Positions 49,403 through 58,696 of a stretch of DNA of 64,000 nucleotides are shown in pieces (within the stretch, counting starts at the first letter, position 1; each line of letters starts with the position of its first letter). Under the pieces are notes generated by a model, which was given only the letters and a program-made list of their open reading frames with translations, was not told the DNA's origin and did no database searches. Both the position numbers and the translations under genes were made by a program. The DNA comes from Kytococcus schroeteri (GTDB lineage Bacteria; Actinomycetota; Actinomycetes; Actinomycetales; Dermatophilaceae): NCBI RefSeq assembly GCF_042433515.1, contig NZ_JBHLVH010000014.1, forward strand, positions 124,001 to 188,000, written 5' to 3'.

Positions 49403-50734
49403 GACGCCGTCCACCACCTCGGTGTGCGCGCCGGCCAGGCCCACCTCCTGGTCCAGCGGGTGCCGCAGCTCGTCCCCGCCCAGGTCGGCCAGCATGTGGC
49501 AGGCCAGCCCCACCAACGGGATGCCTACCGACGGCAGGGCGAAGACCACCCAGGTGGGCAGCACCTGCGCCACCGGGCCGGCCAGCGCCATCGAGACCGG
49601 CATCATGGCCAGCGAGACGAAGAAGTCCAGCGAGCTCACGCGGCCGAGCATGGACCGCGGCACCCGGCGCTGCAGCAGCGTGCCCCAGATGACCATGCCC
49701 GCTCCGTCGCCGAGGCCGAAGACGAAGAGCACCAGGCCCATGAGCCAGAAGCTGTCCGTGATCGCCAGGGCGAAGAAGGGCACCGCCGCCACCGACCACA
49801 CCGTGATCATGACCGTGAGGTAGCGCCGCGGCAGGCGGCGGGAGCTCACGCCGATGGCCCCCACCGCGGCCCCCGCACCCAGGCACGCCAGCAGCAGCCC
49901 GAAGGTGTCCGGTCCGCCCCCGTGGCGCGTGACGATGAAGGGCAGCAGCACCTCCATCGGCCCGATGAACAGGAACACCGCCACCACCGACCACACGAGC
50001 GTGGCCGCCAGCCAGGGGGTGCGCCAGGTGTACGCGGCGCCCTCGGTGAAGTCGCGCCAGACCGACTGGTCCGGTCCCTGCTCCTCCACCGGCAGCGCAC
50101 GCCGGAACAGCCCTCCGGTGCGCAGCGCCAGCACGCAGGCCACGGCCCCTGCCTGCGCCACGGTCACCACCGCCATCGCCGCCGAGGGCGCCACCGCCCC
50201 CACCACGAAGCCGGCGACGGCCGGACCGGCCGCCTGCTGCAGCACCGGGCGGCTCGCGGCCTCCAGGCCGTTGGCGGCCAGCAGCTGGTCGTCGTGCAGC
50301 ACCCGCGGCAGCAGTGCGGAGTAGGCCGGGTTGTAGATGCCGGCACAGGCCATGGCCAGGAAGGCCGCGACCATGAGCTGCCACATCTGCAGGGCGCCGG
50401 TGGCCCCCAGCAGCGCCACCACCCCGCCGACGACGGCGAACAGCAGCGAGCAGCCGGCCAGCAGTCCGCGCAGGGGCAGCCGGTCGGCGGCCACGCCCCC
50501 GACGAGCGCGCAGAGCACCAGCCCGATCGAGCCCACGGCCGTGACCACCGAGAGGTCCACCTCGCGGCCGCCGAGGCCCTTGACGGCGTAGACCAGCCCC
50601 ACGGTCCACACCCCCGCGGAGAACGAGACGAGCAGCAGGCTGGTGGCCAGCAGGCGGTAGTCCCGGGTGGCGAAGGGGGCCAGGAAGCGCGGCAGGCCCG
50701 CCCCGGGGCCGGGTGCGGTCTGGGCGGCGGTCAC
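49370..50734 (-). CDS. MFS transporter (MFS_3/enterobactin-exporter-like)
   Basis: The 454-residue protein has 12 predicted helices and matches the EntS-like MFS_3 group: FATRDYRLLATSLLLVSFSA, GGVAADRLPLRGLLAGCSLL, ACAGIYNPAYSALLPRVL and GTLLQRRVPRSMLGRVSSLD. Such pumps export siderophores or macrolides. The GTG start at 50734 overlaps the stop of a 7-residue leader ORF that has the only good ribosome site, so translation probably depends on it. Confidence 0.83.
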   Translation of the reverse strand: MTAAQTAPGPGAGLPRFLAPFATRDYRLLATSLLLVSFSAGVWTVGLVYAVKGLGGREVDLSVVTAVGSIGLVLCALVGGVAADRLPLRGLLAGCSLLFAVVGGVVALLGATGALQMWQLMVAAFLAMACAGIYNPAYSALLPRVLHDDQLLAANGLEAASRPVLQQAAGPAVAGFVVGAVAPSAAMAVVTVAQAGAVACVLALRTGGLFRRALPVEEQGPDQSVWRDFTEGAAYTWRTPWLAATLVWSVVAVFLFIGPMEVLLPFIVTRHGGGPDTFGLLLACLGAGAAVGAIGVSSRRLPRRYLTVMITVWSVAAVPFFALAITDSFWLMGLVLFVFGLGDGAGMVIWGTLLQRRVPRSMLGRVSSLDFFVSLAMMPVSMALAGPVAQVLPTWVVFALPSVGIPLVGLACHMLADLGGDELRHPLDQEVGLAGAHTEVVDGVSGLHSSARAE

Positions 50735-50754
50735 GAGGCGGCTCGCTGGGTCAT
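50731..50754 (-). CDS. 7-residue leader ORF coupled to MFS gene
   Basis: ATG 50754 follows AGGAG by four bases and encodes MTQRAAS; its TGA overlaps the transporter's GTG (GTGA). The transporter has no ribosome site of its own, so ribosomes finishing the leader would restart on it. The leader could simply supply initiation or sense inhibited ribosomes. Confidence 0.5.
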   Translation of the reverse strand: MTQRAAS

Positions 50755-50817
50755 GGGGCTCCTGGGGTGGGTGGACGGGTCGGTGGGCCGGTGGACCCAG
50801 TGTGCGGGAACGGCCAC

Positions 50818-50852
50818 GCCGGGGGCACCCGCGGTGAGCGGGTGCCCCCGGC
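50818..50852 (-). terminator. 15-bp hairpin terminator
   Basis: GCCGGGGGCACCCGC (50818-50832) pairs perfectly with GCGGGTGCCCCCGGC (50838-50852) around GGTGA. It lies 21 nt after the lipoprotein gene on the minus strand and separates it from the transporter gene. Confidence 0.85.
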
Positions 50853-50873
50853 GGGGCGGTGCGACGGGTCGGG

Positions 50874-52046
50874 TCAGCCGGCCATCTCCGCGCCACCAGC
50901 GCCCGTGGCGCTGGCCGCGCCGGCGTCGAGCAGCTCCTGCGGCACCTCGGTGAACTGGTCCGGCTTGGCCGGCGCGCCCTCCTGGCCGTATTCGATCTTC
51001 AGGCCGAGCGGGCCGTCGCCGACCTGCTGGACGAACTCGTCGTAGTCCTTCTTCTCGGTGGCGTCCAGCGAGGCCGGGTCCACGAAGTCCTTGACCTGGG
51101 TGAAGTCGAGGTCCAGGCCCTTGAGCTGGTCGCCGTCGAGGGTCACGTCGATGGTCGCCTTGGCGTCGTCCTTGATGGCCTTCTTGTTCTCCTCGGTGAG
51201 CGTCGGCAGCTTCTCCGAGGGGTCCGTGATGTTCTGGTTCACGATGGCGGCGAAGTCGTCCCAGCTCTCCTCCACCGGCACAGCCACGTGCACCACGTCT
51301 CCCTCGCGGGTGAACTCGCCGTGCTCGTCCATGAAGGTCTTGAGGTCCTGCTGCATCTTCAGCTGCTGCTGGGCGGACACCTCGGTGCCGCCGGTGGCCT
51401 CCTTGGTGAGGTCCTCCAGGGTGAGCCCCTGCTTCTGCAGCTCGGACTCCACCTGCTCGGAGGAGACACCGACCCACTCGCCGGAGAGGGCCTTGGTGAG
51501 GAACTGCATCGAGGGGTCGTCGGCCGGGGCACCGGAGCCGCCGGTGAGGCCCATCTTGAGCTGGTCGGCGGTGAACAGGCCGGTCTCCTGACCGATCTTG
51601 TCCACGTCGGCGCGCATGTACATGCCGCCCTCGACCTGGCGGAACTCGACCTTTCCCTCGCCGATGTGCAGGGTCATGGCGGTGTCGAGGTCCTTGGCGT
51701 CCTTCTCCTCGGAGAGGGCCTGGTCGCGCGAGTGGGTCGAGACCGTGATCTTGGACTTGGGCAGCAGCTCGGTGACCTTCTCCACGGCCATCCGGTCGTC
51801 AGAGCTCAGGGTGGAGGAGTCGGAGGACTCCGTGAGCTTCTTGAGCGACTCCGAGGAGCTGTCCAGGGAGATCGTGGCCGTCTGGTCCTTGGCCTCGTTG
51901 GCCTTGTCGAAGGCCTGCGACACGGCGGCCTTCGGGTCGGAGTCGGCTTGGGCGGAGCCCCCGCCGCCACCGTTGTCCTCGTTGCACCCGGCGAGCACCA
52001 CGGTGGTGCTCATCGCGGCCAGCAGCGTCAGGGTCGTGCGCTTCAT
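50874..52046 (-). CDS. lipoprotein of unknown function
   Basis: The 390-residue precursor has a lipoprotein signal with lipobox LAGC (Cys 20) after MKRTTLTLLAAMSTTVV. The mature part is acidic and rich in Lys, Asp, Ser and Thr, with helix- and strand-rich stretches such as VEFRQVEGGMYMRADVDKIG. This resembles LppX/LprG-type or other actinobacterial lipid-binding lipoproteins only in overall plan. A GATACT -10 lies about 50 nt upstream. It is monocistronic with its own terminator. Function unknown. Confidence 0.75.
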   Translation of the reverse strand: MKRTTLTLLAAMSTTVVLAGCNEDNGGGGGSAQADSDPKAAVSQAFDKANEAKDQTATISLDSSSESLKKLTESSDSSTLSSDDRMAVEKVTELLPKSKITVSTHSRDQALSEEKDAKDLDTAMTLHIGEGKVEFRQVEGGMYMRADVDKIGQETGLFTADQLKMGLTGGSGAPADDPSMQFLTKALSGEWVGVSSEQVESELQKQGLTLEDLTKEATGGTEVSAQQQLKMQQDLKTFMDEHGEFTREGDVVHVAVPVEESWDDFAAIVNQNITDPSEKLPTLTEENKKAIKDDAKATIDVTLDGDQLKGLDLDFTQVKDFVDPASLDATEKKDYDEFVQQVGDGPLGLKIEYGQEGAPAKPDQFTEVPQELLDAGAASATGAGGAEMAG

Positions 52047-52094
52047 GGTGCCCCCTCGGGGTCATCGGCGTGCCGGCTCTCGGCACCTGCCCCA

Positions 52095-52100
52095 AGTATC
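52095..52100 (-). promoter_or_regulatory. -10 box of lipoprotein gene
   Basis: On the minus strand GATACT at 52100-52095 is a good -10 element, placing the transcript start about 40 nt before the lipoprotein ATG. Confidence 0.5.
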
Positions 52101-52180
52101 GCCCGAGGCACCGACGGCCCCCGCGCGGCCCCGGGCGGAGACCCGGGCACGGCCCCTCCTACCAGGCGGGGAGGCGTCGT

Positions 52181-52186
52181 TAGGCT
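52181..52186 (+). promoter_or_regulatory. -10 box of hom-thrC-thrB operon
   Basis: TAGGCT at 52181-52186 would start transcription near 52193, leaving a leader of about 83 nt with AGGAGG at 52265-52270 before the hom ATG. No clear attenuator peptide was found in it. Confidence 0.5.
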
Positions 52187-52275
52187 GGCGCCACCGCCGG
52201 CCCAGCCGGTGGCCGGGCGGGACCAGACCACGAGACGACTGGAAGACCCGGGACGAGACCACCCAGGAGGCCGAC

Positions 52276-53526
52276 ATGACGGAACAGACCGAGGGCGTGC
52301 GCAGCGTGGGGGTGGCCGTCCTGGGCTACGGGACGGTGGGCCAGGGGGTCGTCGACCTGCTGGGCCGGCACCGTGGGCGTTGGCTGGACCAGCTGGGCAC
52401 CGACGTGGTGGTGCGTCACGTGGTGGTGCGCGACCTGCACCGCGAGCGCGACGTCCCCGCCCCTGCCGGCACCCTGAGCACTGACGCCCGGGGGGCGGTG
52501 ACCGACCCGTCGGTGGACCTCGTGGTGGAGGTGGCCGGGCCCGTCGAGGAGGGCCTGGAGCTGGTGGGCGAGGCGCTGCGCCAGGGCAAGCACGTGGTCA
52601 CCGCCAACAAGGCGCTGCTCAGCGCGCACGGCGAGGAGCTCACCGCGCTGGCCCAGGAGCAGGGGGTGAACCTGCTCTTCGAGGCCGCCGTGGCCGGTGG
52701 GGTGCCGTGCGTGCGGGCCCTGCGCGACCTCGTCCGCGTGGACCGGGTGCGTTCGGTGAGCGGCATCCTCAACGGCTCGTGCAACTACATCCTCTCGGCC
52801 ATGGAGTCCGGGCGGGACTACGGCGTGGTGGCCGCCGAGGCCCAGCAGCTGGGCTACCTGGAGGCCGACCCGAGCGCCGACGTGAGCGGGGCGGACTCGC
52901 TGCGCAAGCTGCGCATCCTGGCCTCGATGGCGTTCGGCGGCCCGGTGACCGAGCCTCACATCCTGTGCACCGGCATCGAGCGGGTGTCGGCGGCCGACCT
53001 GCAGGCGCTGCGCACGGCGCCCGGCGGCCCGCGCGTGGTGCGCCTGGTGGGTGAGGCGCACGCCGTGCAGGGTCCCGGCGGCCACGAGGTGACCGCCGTC
53101 GTCGAGCCGGTCGCCGTGCCGCCGGAGCACTGGGCGGCCAGCATCACCGGGTCCACCAACGCGGTCACCTTCGAGGCCGACCACGTGGGTGCCCTGACCT
53201 TCGCCGGGCCCGGCGCGGGGCGCTACGAGACCGCCTCGGCGGTGCTCACCGACGTGGTGGACGTGCTGCTGGGTGCGGTGCCCACCACCAGCCCGCTCTC
53301 GGACGCCCCGCTGCACGACGCGAACGCCACGGTGACCGGCCGCTGGTACCTGCGCAGCAGCGCCGCCCTGGCGGGGCAGGCCGAGGCCCTGCTGCAGGAC
53401 CGGCTGGGTTCCGACCCGGTGGCGGGCATCACCGGTCCGCTGCGCCGGGCCGTGCTGCAGCCCTGGCTGGACGACCCGGGCAGCTGCGTCGTCCGCTGGG
53501 AGGCCGCCGGCGAGGGGGCGGCATGA
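52276..53526 (+). CDS. hom: homoserine dehydrogenase
   Basis: The 416-residue enzyme reduces aspartate semialdehyde to homoserine. The NAD(P) site is VAVLGYGTVGQGVVDLL; the catalytic region includes KHVVTANKALL, LLFEAAVAGGVPCVRALRDL, ILNGSCNYILSAME and LGYLEADPSADVSGADSLRK. The last 65 residues, where an ACT domain for threonine feedback is usual, are short and lack a clear DxPG pattern, so feedback control may differ. It overlaps thrC by ATGA. Confidence 0.93.
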   Translation: MTEQTEGVRSVGVAVLGYGTVGQGVVDLLGRHRGRWLDQLGTDVVVRHVVVRDLHRERDVPAPAGTLSTDARGAVTDPSVDLVVEVAGPVEEGLELVGEALRQGKHVVTANKALLSAHGEELTALAQEQGVNLLFEAAVAGGVPCVRALRDLVRVDRVRSVSGILNGSCNYILSAMESGRDYGVVAAEAQQLGYLEADPSADVSGADSLRKLRILASMAFGGPVTEPHILCTGIERVSAADLQALRTAPGGPRVVRLVGEAHAVQGPGGHEVTAVVEPVAVPPEHWAASITGSTNAVTFEADHVGALTFAGPGAGRYETASAVLTDVVDVLLGAVPTTSPLSDAPLHDANATVTGRWYLRSSAALAGQAEALLQDRLGSDPVAGITGPLRRAVLQPWLDDPGSCVVRWEAAGEGAA

Positions 53527-55067
53527 GGTTCACCAGCACCCGCGGTCAGGCACCGGCGGTGGGCGCGGCCCGGGCGGTGCTCGACGGCCTGGCCCCCGAC
53601 GGCGGGCTCTACGTTCCCGAGCGCATCGAGCCGCTGGACGTGGAGTCCCTGCTCGACGCCCCCTGGGCCGAGGTGGCCACGGCGGTCATGGCGCCCTACC
53701 TCACCGGGGAGGGCGGCCTGCCGGCCGACGGGCTGCGGGAGGCCGTCGAGGCGGCGGCGGCCCGCTTCGAGACCGAGGAGGTGGTACCGCTGACCGTCCT
53801 CGGCGAGGCGGACGGGACGATCGGCCTGCTGGAGCTCTTCCACGGGCCCACGCACGCCTTCAAGGACGTCGCGCTCACGCTGCTGCCCCACCTGGTGACG
53901 CTGGCGCGCACCGCCGAGGGGCAGCAGGGCACCACACTGGTGCTCACCGCCACCAGCGGCGACACCGGCAAGGCGGCGCTCGAGGGCTTCAAGGACGTGC
54001 CCGACACCGAGGTGGTGGTGCTCTACCCCACCGAGGGCGTGAGCTTCATGCAGAAGCAGCAGATGCGCACGCAGGCCGGTGGCAACGTGCACGTGCTGGG
54101 CATCCACGGCGACTTCGACGACGCCCAGCGGGCGGTGAAGGCCCTCTTCGCCGACGCGGGCGCCCGGGAACGGCTCACGGGGCGCGGGTACGCGGTGAGC
54201 TCGGCCAACTCCATCAACCTGGGGCGCCTGCTGCCGCAGATGGTCTACTACGTGACCGGTTACGCGGCCCTGCGCCGGGCGGGCATGGTGGCCGCCGGCG
54301 AACCCGTGGACGTGGTGGTGCCCACCGGCAACTTCGGCAACCTGCTGGCCGCCACCTGGGCCCGCGCCGCGGGCGTGCCGCTGGGCACCGCGGTGTGCGC
54401 GACCAACGAGAACCGGGTGCTGGCGGACTTCTTCGCCACCGGCACCTACGACGCCCGACGCGGGCTGGTGCGCACGGACTCGCCCTCGATGGACATCCTC
54501 GTCTCGAGCAACCTGGAGCGCTTCCTGCACGACACCAGCGGGCGCGACAGCGACCGGGTGCGCGCGGCGATGGCGCAGCTGGCCGACGAGCGGGTCTTCG
54601 ACTGGGGCGCGCTGCCCGGGGAGCCGGCGGACCTGCCCGAGGGCGCGGACGCCTCCCGGCACCGGGTGGTGGCCGGCACCGCCACCGGCGAGCAGGCGGC
54701 CGCGACCCTGCGCGCGGTGCACGCCGAGCACGGCACGCTGGTGGACCCGCACACCGCGGTGGCCCTGGACGTGCTGGCGCAGTACCGGCGCGGCGACCTC
54801 ACCGGCGGCCAGCAGCCCCCGGCCCGACCGGCGCTGGTGGCCGCCACGGCCAGCCCGTACAAGTTCGCCCCCGCGGTCCTCGCCGCCCTGGGCCACGAGG
54901 CCGACGAGGACGAGTTCGACACCCTCGTGCGCCTGGCCACCACCGCCGGCGACGAGCGCGGCGCCCCGCTGGGCCTGAGCTCCCTGCGCGACGCAGCCGT
55001 GCTGCACGAGCAGGTGGTGGAGGTCCCCGAGGTGCCGTCCACCATCGAGGAGGTCCTGCACCGATGA
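53523..55067 (+). CDS. thrC: threonine synthase
   Basis: The 514-residue PLP enzyme turns phosphohomoserine into threonine. PLP-binding K114 is in FHGPTHAFKDVALTLLPHLV; other motifs are TATSGDTGKAALEGFKDV, SFMQKQQMRTQ and VVPTGNFGNLLAATWA. The length and N-terminal domain fit the longer (class I, yeast/E. coli-like) form. It is coupled by ATGA overlaps to hom before and thrB after. Confidence 0.94.
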   Translation: MRFTSTRGQAPAVGAARAVLDGLAPDGGLYVPERIEPLDVESLLDAPWAEVATAVMAPYLTGEGGLPADGLREAVEAAAARFETEEVVPLTVLGEADGTIGLLELFHGPTHAFKDVALTLLPHLVTLARTAEGQQGTTLVLTATSGDTGKAALEGFKDVPDTEVVVLYPTEGVSFMQKQQMRTQAGGNVHVLGIHGDFDDAQRAVKALFADAGARERLTGRGYAVSSANSINLGRLLPQMVYYVTGYAALRRAGMVAAGEPVDVVVPTGNFGNLLAATWARAAGVPLGTAVCATNENRVLADFFATGTYDARRGLVRTDSPSMDILVSSNLERFLHDTSGRDSDRVRAAMAQLADERVFDWGALPGEPADLPEGADASRHRVVAGTATGEQAAATLRAVHAEHGTLVDPHTAVALDVLAQYRRGDLTGGQQPPARPALVAATASPYKFAPAVLAALGHEADEDEFDTLVRLATTAGDERGAPLGLSSLRDAAVLHEQVVEVPEVPSTIEEVLHR

Positions 55068-55966
55068 GCGCCACCGGCCGGTCGGTCACCGTGCGGGTGC
55101 CGGCCACCTCGGCCAACCTGGGCACCGGCTTCGACGCCCTGGGCCTGGCGGTGGCCCTGCACAACCGGGTGACCCTCGAGGTGGTGGCCGCCGACGACCC
55201 CGCCCGCACCGACGCCGGCGACAGCCTGCCCGTGGCCGCCTACGAACGCGCCTGCGCCGAGCACGGCATCGAGCCGGTGGCGGTGCGCTGCACGGTGGCC
55301 GGCGACGTGCCACCCTCCCGCGGTCTGGGGTCCTCGGCCACCTGCGTGGTCGGGGGCGTGCTGGCCGCCCGTGCCCTGCACGGCACCGACTGGGACGACG
55401 ACGAGCTGGTGCGCCTGGGCACCCTCACCGAGGGGCACCCGGACAACGTGGCCCCGGCCCTGCTGGGCGGCGTGGTGGTCTCCGTGGCGGCGGCCGACGG
55501 GCGGGTGCACAGCCTTCCCGTGCCGGTGGCCCCCGGCGCACTGCCCGAGGTGCTGCTGCTGGTGCCCGACCACCCCGTGGCCACCGCCGAGGCCCGCGCC
55601 GCGCTGCCCGCATCGGTGCCCTTCGCCGACGCGGTGCACAACGCCGCCCGCAGCGCGCTCCTCGTGGCCGCCCTGGCCACCGGTCGCACCGAGGCGCTCT
55701 CCGAGGCGGTGGACGACCGCCTCCACCAGCCGCACCGCGCGCACCTCGTACCGGGCGTCGAGGACGTGCTGGCCGCCGCCCGCGCGTCCGGCGCTTCAGC
55801 CGCGTGCGTGAGTGGGGCCGGACCCACCCTGCTGGTGCTCTCCCCCGCGACCGGCACCGAGGCCGCCCTGTCCGCCCACCTGGCCGACCACCCCTGGAGC
55901 TGGCAGCTGCGGCGGGTGCCGCTGGAGGCCCACGGCGCGGCCGTGGAGGAGTCCGTTGCTGCGTAG
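55064..55966 (+). CDS. thrB: homoserine kinase
   Basis: The 300-residue GHMP kinase phosphorylates homoserine. It has VRVPATSANLGTGFDALGLA at the start, the phosphate loop PPSRGLGSSATCVVGGVLAA and the third motif CVSGAGPTLLVLS. All GHMP motifs are intact. It completes the hom-thrC-thrB operon. Confidence 0.94.
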   Translation: MSATGRSVTVRVPATSANLGTGFDALGLAVALHNRVTLEVVAADDPARTDAGDSLPVAAYERACAEHGIEPVAVRCTVAGDVPPSRGLGSSATCVVGGVLAARALHGTDWDDDELVRLGTLTEGHPDNVAPALLGGVVVSVAAADGRVHSLPVPVAPGALPEVLLLVPDHPVATAEARAALPASVPFADAVHNAARSALLVAALATGRTEALSEAVDDRLHQPHRAHLVPGVEDVLAAARASGASAACVSGAGPTLLVLSPATGTEAALSAHLADHPWSWQLRRVPLEAHGAAVEESVAA

Positions 55967-55975
55967 GCTGGGACC

Positions 55976-57358
55976 ATGACGTCCCCCGAGCAGTCCACCG
56001 CCGCCACCGTCCGCGAGCTGGCCCACGAGACCTGGGCCACGGGCCGCCTGCGCGAGCTCGACGCCCGCCGCGAGCAACTGCGGGCCCTGCGCACCCTGCT
56101 GCGCGAGGAGGAGCCGCGCCTGCTCGCCGCCCTGCGCGAGGACCTCCGCAAGCCCGAGGCCGAGGCGCGCACCACCGAGCTCGCGGTGGTGGAGGGCGAG
56201 GTGGAGCAGCTCCTCAAGCACCTGGACGAGTGGCTGTCGCCCCGGGCCGCCTCCGTGCCGCTGGCCATGCAGCCCGCCCGCGCCACGGTGCGCCGCGAGC
56301 CGCTGGGCGCCGTGCTCGTCATCGGGCCGTGGAACTACCCGGTGAACCTCGTGCTCACACCGCTGGCCGGCGCCCTGGCCGGGGGCAACACGGTGGTGCT
56401 CAAGCCCAGCGAGCTCGCACCGGCCACCGCCGCCGTGCTGGCCGAGCTGGTGCCGCAGTACCTGGACCCCGAGGTGGTGCAGGTGGTGACCGGGGGCGTG
56501 CCCGAGACCACGGCCCTGCTGGAGCAGAAGTGGGACCACGTGTTCTTCACCGGGGGCGAGAAGGTCGGCCGCATCGTCATGCGGGCCGCCGCCGAGCACC
56601 TCACCCCGGTGACCCTGGAGCTGGGCGGCAAGTCCCCCACGTGGGTGGGCGAGGACGTGGACCTGCGCGCCGTGGCCCGCCGCATCGTGTGGGGCAAGTT
56701 CAGCAACGCGGGCCAGACCTGCGTGGCACCCGACCACGTGCTGTGCACCCCGGCGACCCAGGCCGCCCTCGTACCCGAGCTGGAACGCGCCATCACCGAC
56801 ATGTTCGGCCTCGACCCGCGCACCAGCCGCGACTACGGACGCATCATCAACCGGAAGCACGCCGAGCGCCTGGCCGCGATGGTGGAGGGCGCCGCGGTGG
56901 GCGGCGAGGTGGACCTCGACGCGCTCTACGTCTCCCCCACCGTGCTCACCAACGTGGACGACGACCACCCGGCCATGGCCGAGGAGATCTTCGGCCCCGT
57001 GCTGCCGGTCGTCACCGTGCCCGACGTGCAGGCCGCCATCAACCGGGTGGCCGACGGCCCCTCCCCGCTGGCGCTCTACCTCTTCACCCGCGATGCCGAC
57101 GTGCAGGAACGCTGGCTGGCCGGCACCCGCTCCGGCGGCGTGGGCATCAACGTGCCGATGGCGCACGTGGGCGTGCACTCCCTGCCCTTCGGCGGCGTGG
57201 GCGCCAGCGGCATGGGCAGCTACCACGGCGAGGCGTCGGTGCGGACCTTCACGCACGAGCGCTCGGTACTGGACAAGCCGCTGCGCCCGGACACCCTGGG
57301 ACTGGCCTACCCGCCCTCGGGCCCGGTGAAGCGGGAGCTGCTGCGCCGCCTGCTCTGA
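55976..57358 (+). CDS. aldehyde dehydrogenase (ALDH3-like)
   Basis: The 460-residue enzyme oxidises aldehydes with NAD(P). It has VLVIGPWNYPVNLVLTPLAG, E215 in VTLELGGKSPTWV and nucleophile C249 in SNAGQTCVAPDHVL. Absence of a long N-terminal arm and the WNYP motif place it in the ALDH3/coniferyl aldehyde group. TAGGCT is 6 nt before the ATG, so it has its own leaderless promoter. Confidence 0.9.
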   Translation: MTSPEQSTAATVRELAHETWATGRLRELDARREQLRALRTLLREEEPRLLAALREDLRKPEAEARTTELAVVEGEVEQLLKHLDEWLSPRAASVPLAMQPARATVRREPLGAVLVIGPWNYPVNLVLTPLAGALAGGNTVVLKPSELAPATAAVLAELVPQYLDPEVVQVVTGGVPETTALLEQKWDHVFFTGGEKVGRIVMRAAAEHLTPVTLELGGKSPTWVGEDVDLRAVARRIVWGKFSNAGQTCVAPDHVLCTPATQAALVPELERAITDMFGLDPRTSRDYGRIINRKHAERLAAMVEGAAVGGEVDLDALYVSPTVLTNVDDDHPAMAEEIFGPVLPVVTVPDVQAAINRVADGPSPLALYLFTRDADVQERWLAGTRSGGVGINVPMAHVGVHSLPFGGVGASGMGSYHGEASVRTFTHERSVLDKPLRPDTLGLAYPPSGPVKRELLRRLL

Positions 57359-57361
57359 GCC

Positions 57362-58696
57362 TCAGCCCACGGGGCCGAGCACGCGGTCGGTGTACTCGTT
57401 GGCGAACACCCCGTGCGGGTCGAGCTGCGCGCGCAGGGCGGTGAAGTCGCCCAGGTGCGGGTAGAGCCCCGCCAGCGCCTCGGCGCCCAGGGAGTGCATC
57501 TTGCCCCAGTGCGGGCGGCCCCCGGCGGCCACGAGGATGCGCTCCAGCTCGGCGAAGTACGCCCGGGCGCGGCCGTCACCGTGCACCGTGTGCACCGCGA
57601 CGAACGCCCGCGGGCCGCCCTGCGCCATCGAGAGCCACAGGTCGTCACCGGCGGTGCTGCGGATCTCCAGCGGGAAGCCCACCGGCCAGCGGCGACGGCG
57701 GATGGCCGCGGAGACCTCCGCCATCACCTCGGGGAGGTCGGCCAGCGGCACGCCGTACTCCATCTCGCGGAAGCGCACCGTGCGGGCGCTGGCGAAGACG
57801 GTGTGCGAGGGGCCGACCACCCGGTGCGGGGTGAGCCCGCCGAAGGTGCGGTTGAGCCACGGCGTGCGGCCCGGCAGCCGGTCGCACAGGTGCGCCAGGG
57901 CCGCCAGGCCCGCGTTGGAGACCAGCCCGTCCTCGACGTGGTGGCCGAACCAGCTCCGCGGCACCGGCGGGGTGTCGGCCTGGCACCGACGGGTGCTCTT
58001 GGTGATGGTCCTGGGGCTGTGCGGGAACCAGAAGGCCTCGAAGTGGTCGTGGGCCTCGGTGCGCTCCTGCCAGGTGGCGAACACCTCCGGCGCGGACTCG
58101 TTCTCGACCTGCAGGTCCAGGCAGTAGGCCGGCACCAGCTGCAGCGTGATGTCCACGATGACGCCGAGCGCCCCGAGCGAGACCGCGGCGCCCTTGAGGC
58201 GCGGGTCCACGGCGCCGATGCGGTGCACCTGGCCGGTGCCGTCCACGAGGGTGACGCCCCGCACCTGGGTGGCGAGGCAGCCGAACGCCGCGCCCGTGCC
58301 GTGGGTGCCGCTGGAGAGGGCGCCGGCGAGCGTCTGGCGGTCGATGTCGCCCATGTTCTCCAGGGCCAGTCCGTAGGGCGCCAACAGGGCGGGCAGGGCG
58401 TGCAGGGGCGTGCCGGCGCCGAGGGTGAGGAGCCCCTCGGCGGCACGGGAGTCGTCGACCACGCCGGTGAGGCCGTCCACGGCCAGCGAGGTGCCCGGGC
58501 GGGCGCCCCCGCGCGGGGCGGCCACCCCGGTGAAGGAGTGCCGGCTGCCCACGGGGTGCACCGGGCGGCCGGAGGACACGGCGTGGCGTACCGCGGCCTG
58601 CACCGCCTCGGTGGAGTCCGCGACTGTGCACCGGGCGTCGGGCAGGTCGACGGTGCGCGACCAGTTGCGGAAGCCGGTGGTCCGAGTGGTGTTCAC
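57362..58696 (-). CDS. D-arabinono-1,4-lactone oxidase-type FAD enzyme
   Basis: The 444-residue protein has the FAD_binding_4 domain (RPVHPVGSRHSFTGVAAPRG, IDRQTLAGALSSGTHGTGAA, LGALGVIVDITLQLVP) and the ALO C-terminal domain ending HWGKMHSLGAEALAGLYPHL. These oxidases act on sugar lactones or alditols. No covalent-FAD His is obvious at the far N-terminus; the His in VGSRHS is the candidate. GTG 58696 overlaps the stop of the PLP-enzyme gene (GTGA). Confidence 0.87.
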   Translation of the reverse strand: MNTTRTTGFRNWSRTVDLPDARCTVADSTEAVQAAVRHAVSSGRPVHPVGSRHSFTGVAAPRGGARPGTSLAVDGLTGVVDDSRAAEGLLTLGAGTPLHALPALLAPYGLALENMGDIDRQTLAGALSSGTHGTGAAFGCLATQVRGVTLVDGTGQVHRIGAVDPRLKGAAVSLGALGVIVDITLQLVPAYCLDLQVENESAPEVFATWQERTEAHDHFEAFWFPHSPRTITKSTRRCQADTPPVPRSWFGHHVEDGLVSNAGLAALAHLCDRLPGRTPWLNRTFGGLTPHRVVGPSHTVFASARTVRFREMEYGVPLADLPEVMAEVSAAIRRRRWPVGFPLEIRSTAGDDLWLSMAQGGPRAFVAVHTVHGDGRARAYFAELERILVAAGGRPHWGKMHSLGAEALAGLYPHLGDFTALRAQLDPHGVFANEYTDRVLGPVG

